Part shown: positions 50,628 through 60,430 of the stretch, in pieces
How the letters are laid out: every line of letters starts with the position of its first letter
How positions within the stretch are numbered: the first letter of the stretch is position 1
Source: Diplonema papillatum
Taxonomy: Eukaryota; Euglenozoa; Diplonemea; Diplonemida; Diplonemidae
Assembly (NCBI GenBank): GCA_030068145.1
Contig: JAPJBO010000543.1
Coordinates: 1 to 64,000 of the forward strand
DNA: 64,000 bases
Reading direction: 5' to 3'
Position numbers and translations under genes: made by a program
The notes under the pieces: model-generated
The model's input: the letters and a program-made list of their open reading frames with translations, nothing else
Database searches by the model: none
Told to the model about the DNA's origin: nothing

Positions 50628-53600
50628 ATGACGGAGCGCCGGCGCGGGCTGCGGCCCGCAGCCGCCGCCGCCGCCGTCCTGGCGGCTGCCGCCGCGCTGT
50701 GCGGCGGCGAGGAGACGCACATGACCAGCGGCGAGTGCGACCCGCTGCCGCGGGGGTGGGACTACCTCGGGCTCGTCGAGGGCGAAGCCGGCCCGCGGCC
50801 CGTCGCGTCCGCCGCTATACGCGGCGCGTTCGCACCGCCCGCCAGCCGGACCCCGTTCGTCCTCTTTTCGAGCTCGATCTCGTTCGCCGAAGGCGCCATC
50901 GCCTTCGTCGACGAGCGGCTGCCGCCCCTAACGGGTGGGACAGCCGACCCCCAGACCGTCGTGAGGGTCACGACCCTCAGCGACACGGCTGTCCTGTTCT
51001 CGGACCGCGCCGCGTACGAAAAAGTCGTCATCCCGGCGCCCGTCGACAGCCTCTTCTCTTGGGGCATCGGCGACGAGTGGTCCGCGTACGAGGACGTGTC
51101 CGACCTGGCGACGGTCGACGTTACGAAGCACACGTGCTTCCCCCGCCACGTGGTCACCGACGGCACCAGCATCGCCTGGGTCGACCTCGCTGACCAAACG
51201 GCGTGCGAGCAAGCCAGCCGGCTTGATCTCGTGCCCGAGGAGCAGCGCCTGTGGGATGTCAAGTTGTACACCCGCGGCGACGCACATTCGGCGACACTCT
51301 GGGATCAAGTCCTGCTTCCCGACCGTGGCGCGGACGCCGTGCACCGGGTCTCGCCCGTGCTGTGCCAGGGCACGCTGCTCTACTTGACGGTGTCAGAAGC
51401 GACCAACTCCAGCGAGTTGGTGTCGTTCGACCTCGCGACCCGCGAGTCGCACTCGGTCACCACCGGCGAGGAGGGCGCGAACTGCCTGGCCCCCCGCGCC
51501 TGGCCCCGGCGCGACGGGAGGTGCGGGTTCGCGTGGATCGAGACCGGCGCGGCCGTCGCCTTGGCCCGCGCGGAGGCGGACCTCCGGGGCCCGCGGTTTG
51601 CGGGGTACACCCCCGCCAACTCGTCGACCGCCGCGCCGCCCGGCGCAGGCAAGTCCGAGTTCGGGGCGCGCGGGTTCCACTGGTACCCGCTGGCCCTCCC
51701 CGTGGACCGCGGCGCGCTGTCCCCGTACAGCGTCGTCGTCGACTACCGGCCGGGGCTGGAGACCCACCGGTACGGGTCGGACTCGTTCCCGGGGATGCAC
51801 CTCGAGAACGTGCTCGGCGGCGGCGGGCGGCTGTTCCTGTTTTTCCGGACAGCCGACGGTGCGCGCGTGACGGCCGCGGCCGTGCAGACCGACACCGACG
51901 TGGTGACCCTCGACGTCTGGCAGGTCGCTGGCACCGCTGGCGACCCGCCCGTCGCGACCCCGGCCGGTGGTTGGGAGACCGGGTTCTTCGTGTACCACAA
52001 CGGCACGGTGGTCATGCGGCAGCTGCCGACGCAAGCGGCCGCCGACGCGGGGACGGCGGAGGCGCTGCTGGACTACTCGTGCCACTTCAGGGGCCGGCCG
52101 TGGAACGAGACGGCGCGCGGGGGGGACGCGGACGCGTTGGACTACTTCGCCGCGTACCACGACAACGTCGTGTACCGGAGAAAGGACGGGGTTGCCTTAG
52201 AGAGAGCGGACCTTGACAAAGAGAACGATGGAGTGTTCGATGGGCAGGATCGGTTCCCGCTGCATGTGATGTTCCAGTGGGACGAGGACAACGATGGGAT
52301 CCCGGACGGGGAAGATATTTTTGAGGTGCACCATGCCTGTACGGAGGAGATTCTGTACAACCCGTCGTCGTGCATAAGCGACGTTACGTTGATGTGGATC
52401 GTGTGGGCGGCCTACACCGCCACGCTCTTCGCGGTCGCGATGGGCATCGGTGCGTGCCGCAGGCACGCTCTGTCGGAGGGAGCCGATTCGACGGCGGATC
52501 TCTCGCTTTCGATGTCCGACTTGCTCGACGAAGAGAGCGACATCGCCGACGCGCTCGCTGAGTCGGGGCACAGCGACCTCCAGCAGATACTGCAGCTGCG
52601 GCATCGTCTGCACAACTTTCGGACACTTGAGGTGCTCACGCAGACGTTCCTGCTCTCTTTGACGGTGTTTTCGGTCGTTCTGGTCATCGTTCCTTTATGG
52701 GACAGGCGTCCGATGACGCCGAGGACCATCGTCGTCTTCACGTGGATTGACGTCTTCACCGCGAGCGTCTTCGCGTGCGATTTGGCGTTCCGGTACGTCT
52801 ATCGCGACGACCGGGAGCAGACCTGCGGGGCGTTCCTGAAGGAAAATTGGTTCGACGTCCCGTCGCTCGCGTGCGACTTGCCCGGGGTGACTTCTTCTGG
52901 GCAAGGGGGGGGTCTCGACGTGTTGGTTGTCGTTCGGTTGCTGCGCCTGGTCCGGGTTTTGAAGATCTTCAGGATCATGCGACTGTACCGGAAGGTCACC
53001 AAGGAATCCGCTTACTTGACCTTCGTTTTGAAGTACTCGGGGTTCATGCTGCCGTTCTTCGCCCTCCTCCTGCTGTTCTCGGTCGCCGTCGTGCTCAAGA
53101 TCGCGGAGCAAGGTGGGCAGGACGACTTCGCCAGTTATTGGAACTGCTTGTGGTTTTGCTTCGTGACGGCGACAACCGTTGGGTACGGGGACATGACGCC
53201 CATCCATTGGATCGGCCGGCTGCTCGCTGGGGTGTTGATGGTTTGCGGCATCGGGATGATCGGTGGGATCACCGCGAAGGTGAGTGAGAGAATTTCGCAG
53301 ACGGGGTACCAGCGCGCTCAGGAGAAGGAGAAGCAGGAGCGGTTGGACGAGCACCCGGCCATTCGTATGGCGCTGCTCGAAATGTCGGTGGCGTTCAACC
53401 CGATCGTCGCGTTGAAGGACAACCGGAAAGACTACGTCGACGTGCTGTCGAAGCAGTTCATGACCCCCAGGTACATGGACGCCGCCGCTCACCGCGCCCC
53501 CGGCATGTTCTCCCCGACGAACAACAGCACCGGGTTCATGTCGCCGCATCAACAGCTCGACTCCGCCCGCGGCACGCAGAGCCAGCAACCGCAACAGCAG

Positions 53601-55885
53601 CAGCAGCAAAAAGAAGGCAACTCCTTCGAGCGCATGGACTCCGGCTCCACAACCGGCGGCCTCCGCCGGCACTCGATGGGCCTGACCACGGCGCCCGAAG
53701 AAGTCGAGCAGATAACGCATGCTTGGGCCGGCGACGGGCTGAAGGGCGGGGTCCTCAAAGCCGTGTACCTGTCCATCTGCAAAAACGAGGACAACACGCA
53801 GGGCGTAACGCCGAAGCAGCTGGCCAAGGCGTTCAAGGAGCACCCCGAGTTCCTCCGCTTGCGTCGGTCTGTCAGCTCCGTCGAGCAAAGCGCACTCGAC
53901 GACATCACGTACGAGCTCGCACGGCAGGATAGCTCGATGAACGTCACGTGGGAAGAGTTCGAGAAAGCCATCGTCGCCGCACAGCGCTACTCGCGGAGCG
54001 TCGCTGCGGAGACCACGCTCAAGAATAAGTACTTCGACTGGGTAAGCTTTTTCTTTGTCGTTTCCGATCGAAGATCCTCTTAAAATCCTCTAAGGGAAAT
54101 CCCCTGCACGCCTACAACAGGGGTGTCCCGGAGAATAGCTTAGCCCCTCACCCCAACCCCAGGATCTTATTTACACCACTAGGTCGCACAGAGCGCCGGC
54201 GTGAACCCCAAGGTTTATCTCTAGACTCGCAGTCGGTCCCTACCACCAGTTTTGATGGCAGAAGAGTTTGCGTCACCCCTCGAAGACGAACACTGGGGAA
54301 AAAAGCCACGCGTCCGACAACCTTCAACATAATAGAATTCAATCAACCCCTGCATACCAAGCTAGTTCACTCAAAAAAAAAAAAAAAAAAAAAAAAAAAA
54401 CACAGTACAAGTGGTACGACAACGAGATCGTCGAGAAGCTGGGGACTATGCGGAACCGACGGGTATGTGCTTACCTTTGCTTTCTTTGCTGCATGGCCTT
54501 GGAGACGGCGAGAAAGGTGGAGAGTCGGACCTGCAACACGACCCTTTTGCTAAGAAACTCCCCAGTGGATCACATCCGGGACGGGCAGGGACGCGAGCCA
54601 GGAATGAACGGAAGCTCGCACCAGACGGCACGTCCGTTTGTCGTTGATTTTTTGTGTACGGTGGCACGAACAGCAAACCCCACAGAAATCGGCGATCCCG
54701 AAGTGCTACGACAAGCTGTTCCTGCTGCTGCTCCGCCACAAGCTGGACAAGGGGTACAAGGGGGTCGAGGAGTGGGAGAAGATGTACCACCGGCTCAAGG
54801 CGCTGATATTCAAGCAGCCGAGGAAGAACGGGCTGGTCATCGAGAAGCTCTTCTCCATCGGCTGCTTCGAGCGCGGCGCCGGCGCCGAGGAGGACGATCC
54901 GGGGGAGCTGGAGCGGATGTACGACTGGCAGGACCCCATCGACGACACCATGGAGGAGGCCGAGAAGATCCTCCGCCAGCACAACGTGCACCAGGTGGAG
55001 GGCTTCCAGGAAATCTTGCTGGCCGTCGAAGCCATCGTGATGCAGTTCGACCGGCTCGAGAGCACTCGGTGGGCCCTGCACCACCTCCGGTGGGGGAAGC
55101 AGGGCGACGTCACTTTGATCCCGCGGCCGCCGTTGCTGCAAGAAAGGGGGCGAACCAACGTCTTGAACCTCTTCCTCCACATCCCGAAGATGCACCGGTG
55201 TGCGTACACCGACCCGGTGACCATGGCCAAGTGCGGGAGGGTGCTGGTGGCGATGCGGGGGAAGAGGGAGGCGAAGCAGCAGGAGTCGACCGAACCGGTG
55301 GCGGAGCGGAGCTTCAAAGACGAAGACCGGCTGATGTGCTGCGGCGAGCGGTGCCTCGGCAGGCGCCGGCTCGAGGCGCGGTTCTCGGAGCTGCGGAGCG
55401 TGTCGTCGCCGCTGGAGGAGGACGAGAAGGGGTACCTCGCGTGCCCGTGCGGGCACTACTTCCTCTGCCACAAGTGCAGCGCGCAGAGCGCCGAGGAGGC
55501 AGCGGACATACCGTTCGCGCGGTCGTACAACTCGTTCAACTCGCGGTCGAGCTTCAACTCGGTCAGCGTCAAGCCGCGCCGGGAGCGGCCGTTCGTGCGG
55601 CTGAGTTCGAGCCTGTCGCAGAAGGCCGCGGACGCGCATCAGCAGCAGCAGCAGCAGCGCGGCGCGCTGCAGACGCACCTCGCGCCGCCGCCGAGCCTGC
55701 GGGGCCGGAAGCCGCGGCCCGCGGGCGAGGAGGCCGAGCTGGGCGTCAAGTTCGACGAGAACGACGTCGCCGCCGACATCATCCCGGTGGAGGTCGACGA
55801 CGACGGCACCGACCGCGACTCGGACGGCTGCTCCAGCGGGCCGCCCGGCGGCGGAAGCCCGGCGGAAAGGTCCGAAGTTGGATAG
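50628..55885 (+). CDS. Voltage-gated potassium channel-like protein with large ectodomain and long C-terminal region
   Basis: Exons by phase 0: 50628-54041, 54406-54462, 54686-55885 (1556 residues). A signal peptide is at 1-25. Residues 30-570 form an ectodomain with repeated propeller-like strands (LVSFDLATRES, DVWQVAG) and two thrombospondin-3/EF-type calcium loops (DLDKENDGVFDGQD, DEDNDGIPDGED, about 528-565). An extra helix (WIVWAAYTATLFAVAMGIG, about 588) is followed by S1-S6: S1 about 672, S4 at 763-790 with regularly spaced Arg/Lys (RLLRLVRVLKIFRIMRLYRK), then the selectivity filter TTVGYGD at 849-855, specific for K+. Behind S6 lie a Gln-rich linker and a helical domain ending in an EF-hand-like NVTWEEFEKAI. 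Exon 2 (YKWYDNEIVEKLG) and exon 3 (KSAIPKCYDK ... with C-x3-C and CPCGHYFLCHKC) may be the channel's C terminus or a separate gene; matching phases and no nearby ATG favour one gene. Confidence 0.75.
54373..54400 (+). repeat. 28-A homopolymer just before the exon 2 acceptor
   Basis: A long A run followed by CACAG, in place of the usual polypyrimidine tract. This weakens confidence in this splice site or points to length error in the assembly. Confidence 0.7.
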
Positions 55886-57033
55886 CTCTCGCGAGTCGCG
55901 GAGAAGCTCTGATTTGCCAGAAATTCCTTGGTCCAGTCTGGTGTGAGTGACAAGAAACCAAGTTGAACACGTCAGCCTGACCCGATTCAATCCAACCGGA
56001 AGAGAGATCCGATATTGGATAGCTTCTCCGCCTACAGATCGGTCCACCATGTACTTGTCATAGTACATAACTGTCATAGCGCTTTGTCGTATGACAAGAA
56101 ATGTGCGGAAACTTTTACTAATTGTCATCACTTGGCTGAGATACGTGTCATGATGAGAAAGCCTTTGTAGCTGGCAAGTAGGCTTTCATTAAACCACGTC
56201 AACCGAGAATCAAGTTCATAACGAAATTAGGGAAGAAGCAAGACACAACGAGGAACACGTGGGCTCTTGTAAGCAATCCGTTCATTTGTCGGAAGGTCGA
56301 AGGAAAACGATGATTGTCCACAGCTGTGGCTGGTTATCCAGCGCGTTGTTCCCCACAGAGGCTATTCATGATAACCAACTACCTATAAAAGGTGTCACGG
56401 GATAAGCCGGCAGCCGCTGCTTGACGGCTTTATCACGTGGGCGGCCCCCTCAGGTGACACCACTTTATCTTTAGCCATACTTCAAGGCTCTTGTAGTAGC
56501 TGTTGACGGACGAGGCCGTATAGTCCTGACACGTTGGTTCCACGAATTCGTGATACCTTCCACCAGATTGAGAACAGTGAACCTCGCGTCTTCCCTGCGA
56601 TTATTCCCTTCGGAGTGACCTAATCCACATTAAAAATAGTCGAGACATCACCCAACTTAGGTTTTGTTGCTTATTTGTGGGGTTTGTATCGTACTAGAAG
56701 TGAGGAGAGCACCGAAGGTGAGCCACAGGATGCACGTCATATGACAAGTACGTGGTGCAGTGCCAACCCCCTCCCTGCCGAACTAGCCGACGGCTGTTGA
56801 TTGTTGTTGTCTTCTGCACCTTTTCCTTGTTGTCATGCGCTTTCTCACGATGCCAACCCCGGCTAAGGGCACCTACCTTGCTGTCGGGTGCAATTTGGAC
56901 GCGTTCTGGGTGTGAGCCGGGGGCAGTCGGGGAGAGCCGGGGGGTCACGCTAGTACTTAACGCTCACTATTTACACAGGTCATCTCTCGCCCCCAACAAC
57001 AACACCAGCAACACCAACACACAACCGCCAAAA
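55886..57033. other. Intergenic region with an 18S-like relic
   Basis: No gene supported. Contains the rDNA relic at 56555-56655. Confidence 0.5.
56555..56655 (-). pseudogene. Weak 18S rRNA-derived relic
   Basis: The minus strand has GTCTCGACTATTTTT, then GGGAATAATC and GCGAGGTTC, matching in order the 18S-like fragment at 18790-18865 (CTCTCGACTATTTTTGTTGG, GGAATAATC, CGAAGTTC). Confidence 0.4.
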
Positions 57034-57189
57034 ATGTGGAGTCTCGCTTTGACGGCAGCATGCGCGATGGCTCTCTCCTCGACGGCCGCAGAGCCGCGGG
57101 TGTACGTGATGGAGTTGAACAAGCTGATGGGCGCGTTGGGGCTGCGGTTCGACTTCACCTTCGTCGCCAACGGCGTTGGTACCAACTAA
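57034..57189 (+). pseudogene. Truncated copy 1 of the secreted-protein gene
   Basis: 51 codons: MWSLALTAACAMALSSTAAE through DFTFVANGVGTN and a stop. It keeps the sequence TFVANG of the full gene, then diverges at GVGTN where family A repeat begins. It could still be expressed as a short secreted peptide. Confidence 0.8.
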
Positions 57190-57413
57190 AAATTCATTCA
57201 TGAATGGTCACACGGAGACCCTAAACCCCCGGAATTTCAAGCGAACTTTAACTCTAAAAACACGTGGCACAGATGTGACAGTCTAAAAAGTTGTATCCGA
57301 AACCTGCCAGGGAGGTGAGTTCCGGTAAACCAAAGAAAACGTCACGAATACTATTTACACAGGTCATCTCTCGCCCGCAACAACAACACCAGCAACACCA
57401 ACAACCGCCAAAA

Positions 57414-57689
57414 ATGTGGAGTCTCGCTTTGACGGCAGCATGCGCGATGGCCCTCTCCTCGACGGCCGCAGAGCCGCGGGTGTACGTGATGGAGTTGAAC
57501 AAGCTGATGGGCGCGTCGGGGCTGCGGTTCGACTTCCACCAACGGCGTTGGTACCAACTAAAATTCATTCATGAATGGTCACACGGAGACCCTAAACCCC
57601 CGGAATTTCAAGCGAACTTTAACTCTAAAAACACGTGGCACAGATGTGACAGTCTAAAAAGTTGTATCCGAAACCTGCCAGGGAGGTGA
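57414..57689 (+). pseudogene. Truncated copy 2
   Basis: Same first 41 codons, then an 8-bp deletion shifts the frame through the family A repeat (HQRRWYQLKFIHEWSHGD...), giving 91 codons before a stop. Confidence 0.8.
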
Positions 57690-57784
57690 GTTCCGGTAAA
57701 CCAAAGAAAACGTCACGAATACTATTTACACAGGTCATCTCTCGCCCGCAACAACAACACCAGCAACACCAACAACCGCCAAAA

Positions 57785-58060
57785 ATGTGGAGTCTCGCTT
57801 TGACGGCAGCATGCGCGATGGCCCTCTCCTCGACGGCCGCAGAGCCGCGGGTGTACGTGATGGAGTTGAACAAGCTGATGGGCGCGTCGGGGCTGCGGTT
57901 CGACTTCCACCAACGGCGTTGGTACCAACTAAAATTCATTCATGAATGGTCACACGGAGACCCTAAACCCCCGGAATTTCAAGCGAACTTTAACTCTAAA
58001 AACACGTGGCACAGATGTGACAGTCTAAAAAGTTGTATCCGAAACCTGCCAGGGAGGTGA
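57785..58060 (+). pseudogene. Truncated copy 3
   Basis: As copy 2, essentially identical. Confidence 0.8.
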
Positions 58061-58155
58061 GTTCCGGTAAACCAAAGAAAACGTCACGAATACTATTTAC
58101 ACAGGTCATCTCTCGCCCCCAACAACAACACCAGCAACACCAACAACCGCCAAAA

Positions 58156-58431
58156 ATGTGGAGTCTCGCTTTGACGGCAGCATGCGCGATGGCCCTCTCC
58201 TCGACGGCCGCAGAGCCGCGGGTGTACGTGATGGAGTTGAACAAGCTGATGGGCGCGTCGGGGCTGCGGTTCGACTTCCACCAACGGCGTTGGTACCAAC
58301 TAAAATTCATTCATGAATGGTCACACGGAGACCCTAAACCCCCGGAATTTCAAGCGAACTTTAACTCTAAAAACACGTGGCACAGATGTGACAGTCTAAA
58401 AAGTTGTATCCGAAACCTGCCAGGGAGGTGA
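58156..58431 (+). pseudogene. Truncated copy 4
   Basis: As copy 2, with CCCCCAAC instead of CCCGCAAC in the leader. Confidence 0.8.
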
Positions 58432-58526
58432 GTTCCGGTAAACCAAAGAAAACGTCACGAATACTATTTACACAGGTCATCTCTCGCCCGCAACAACAAC
58501 ACCAGCAACACCAACAACCGCCAAAA

Positions 58527-58802
58527 ATGTGGAGTCTCGCTTTGACGGCAGCATGCGCGATGGCCCTCTCCTCGACGGCCGCAGAGCCGCGGGTGTACGT
58601 GATGGAGTTGAACAAGCTGATGGGCGCGTCGGGGCTGCGGTTCGACTTCCACCAACGGCGTTGGTACCAACTAAAATTCATTCATGAATGGTCACACGGA
58701 GACCCTAAACCCCCGGAATTTCAAGCGAACTTTAACTCTAAAAACACGTGGCACAGATGTGACAGTCTAAAAAGTTGTATCCGAAACCTGCCAGGGAGGT
58801 GA
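58527..58802 (+). pseudogene. Truncated copy 5
   Basis: As copy 2. Confidence 0.8.
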
Positions 58803-58897
58803 GTTCCGGTAAACCAAAGAAAACGTCACGAATACTATTTACACAGGTCATCTCTCGCCCCCAACAACAACACCAGCAACACCAACAACCGCCAAAA

Positions 58898-59059
58898 ATG
58901 TGGAGTCTCGCTTTGACGGCAGCATGCGCGATGGCCCTCTCCTCGACGGCCGCAGAGCCGCGGGTGTACGTGATGGAGTTGAACAAGCTGATGGGCGCGT
59001 CGGGGCTGCGGTTCGACTTCCACCAACGGCGTTGGTACCAACTAAAAATTCATTCATGA
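58898..59059 (+). pseudogene. Truncated copy 6
   Basis: As copy 2, but one extra A after CAACTAAAA changes the frame, so it stops after 53 codons. Confidence 0.8.
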
Positions 59060-59269
59060 ATGGTCACACGGAGACCCTAAACCCCCGGAATTTCAAGCGA
59101 ACTTTAACTCTAAAAACACTTGGCACAGATGTGACAGTCTAAAAAGTTGTATCCGAAACCTGCCAGGGAGGTGAGTTCCGGTAAACCAAAGAAAACGTCA
59201 CGAATACTATTTACACAGGTCATCTCTCGCCCCCAACAACAACACCAGCAACACCAACAACCGCCAAAA

Positions 59270-60034
59270 ATGTGGAGTCTCGCTTTGACGGCAGCATGCG
59301 CGATGGCCCTCTCCTCGACGGCCGCAGAGCCGCGGGTGTACGTGATGGAGTTGAACAAGCTGATGGGCGCGTCGGGGCTGCGGTTCGACTTCACCTTCGT
59401 CGCCAACGGCGAGCCTTTGTGGACGCCCGGGTCGACGTGGGCGGACGTGCCCTCGTGGCTCAACCTCGCGCCGGCCGGCAAGGGTGACGGGACGACTCTG
59501 TCGAAGGGATCGATCATCAACTACTACTGCCCGGGGATGGTCGCAGAGTGCGAGCTGTTCGTGTTCCAGTACAGCTGCGCGGGCTGCGGCGCGACGGAGG
59601 ACGGCGGCATCCCCGCGTTCTTGGCGGCCAGGGGCTGGGCCCCGTTTGCCTGCGCCCCGAGCTTCAAGATGACCGACGCAGGGGAGGCGCACAAGATGAC
59701 TGGTTGGCGACTGGTCGTCGACGGCAACACCTGGACGCAGCTGCTGACGGAAGCCGACGCGGACTACGTGGCGGTGGCCGTGCAGGCCGGGCTGACCTAC
59801 TGCGACACCTACACCACGCAGAAGACGTGCGACGCGGCGTCCGACCGGTGCGAGTGGTCGAGCGGCCTCTGCGAGTACCGCACGTGCGGCAAGCGCCCGG
59901 TGGGCCCCACCCTCGCCACGCCGCCGCCGCCGCCGCCGGCCCAGGCGGGGGCTGCCTCCGGGAACGGCGCGGCGTCGGCTTCGGGCTCAGGGGCTGCGCC
60001 GCCGTCGGTCTGCCAAAAGACGTGCATCGCCTGA
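59270..60034 (+). CDS. Secreted cysteine-rich protein (full copy)
   Basis: 254 residues beginning MWSLALTAACAMALSSTAAE, a clear signal peptide. The mature part (about 21-200) has paired cysteines (NYYCPGMVAECELF, SCAGCGATEDGG) and a C-terminal Cys cluster, CDTYTTQKTCDAASDRCEW then CEYRTC, reminiscent of PSI-type or other small disulphide modules, followed by a Pro, Gly, Ala, Ser-rich linker and a final CQKTC. Family unknown; probably extracellular or cell-surface. An in-frame TTG-initiated extension exists upstream through the leader, but the ATG matches the signal peptide and the repeated copies. A 46-base intron may lie in the leader just upstream (donor at about 59172, acceptor at about 59218). 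Six truncated copies of its start lie directly upstream in tandem, so any of their leaders could supply promoters. Confidence 0.85.
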   Translation: MWSLALTAACAMALSSTAAEPRVYVMELNKLMGASGLRFDFTFVANGEPLWTPGSTWADVPSWLNLAPAGKGDGTTLSKGSIINYYCPGMVAECELFVFQYSCAGCGATEDGGIPAFLAARGWAPFACAPSFKMTDAGEAHKMTGWRLVVDGNTWTQLLTEADADYVAVAVQAGLTYCDTYTTQKTCDAASDRCEWSSGLCEYRTCGKRPVGPTLATPPPPPPAQAGAASGNGAASASGSGAAPPSVCQKTCIA

Positions 60035-60082
60035 TGACAGAGAGGGGTGACTGGCCCCGGGGGGAGGTGATCGGGCGACTGG

Positions 60083-60257
60083 CTTCCTTTTTGAGGAAAT
60101 CGGCTGTCGTCCGGCTTCCTTTTTGAGGAAATCGGCTGTCGTCCGGCTTCCTTTTTGAGGAAATCGGCTGTCGTCCGGCTTCCTTTTTGAGGAAATCGGC
60201 TGTCGTCCGGCTTCCTTTTTGAGGAAATCGGCTGTCGTCCGGCTTCCTTTTTGAGGA
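60083..60257. repeat. 32-bp minisatellite, about five and a half copies
   Basis: Units of GGCTTCCTTTTTGAGGAAAT then CGGCTGTCGTCC, begun six times. It starts 49 bases after the stop codon of the secreted-protein gene, so it may lie in the 3' UTR. CTTCCTTTTTGAGGAA contains a short hairpin (TTCC...GGAA). Confidence 0.9.
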
Positions 60258-60324
60258 GACCAAGTGTCTGACTCCCTTGAGCAGATCACTCTCCCGTCCC
60301 CAAGGGCGACCTCCGCCTACAGCT

Positions 60325-60430
60325 ACTGAACAGCCGCCTGGCAAACCAGACACAGACTCACACCGCTTCCCTGTCGGCTGACATTCCGTGTGGCATCTGT
60401 GCAGACAGGAGCAGTGCGGTGTTGCACACA
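60325..60430 (+). repeat. Family C repeat, diverged
   Basis: GAACAGCCGCCTGGCAAACC, AGACTCACACCGC and AGCAGTGCGGTGTTG; the same GAACAGCCGCCTGACAAACC precedes copy 2 at 29930. Confidence 0.65.

Larger units (their letters stand above)
56967..59270 (+). repeat. Tandem array of 371-bp units, each a truncated first exon plus family A repeat
   Basis: Start codons of the copies lie at 57034, 57414, 57785, 58156, 58527 and 58898, then 59270 (the full gene): spacing 380, 371, 371, 371, 371, 372. Each unit runs: short leader with a possible 46-base intron (donor GGTGAGTTCC, acceptor TTTACACAG), about 40 codons of the secreted protein, then family A sequence (ATTCATGAATGGTCACACGG, AATTTCAAGCGAACTTTAAC). 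Copies 2-5 are virtually identical, so expansion is recent. Copies 2-6 share an 8-bp deletion absent from copy 1 and the full gene, so they descend from one deleted ancestor. Confidence 0.95.

Noticed and set aside
54446..56131. A 561-codon minus-strand frame opposite the channel's last exon
   Set aside because: No motif; the sense frame continues the channel in phase and contains ordered Cys pairs.
59147..59269. N-terminal extension of the secreted protein (41 more codons)
   Set aside because: Begins with TTG, includes the likely leader intron, and would bury the signal peptide; the ATG at 59270 is better.
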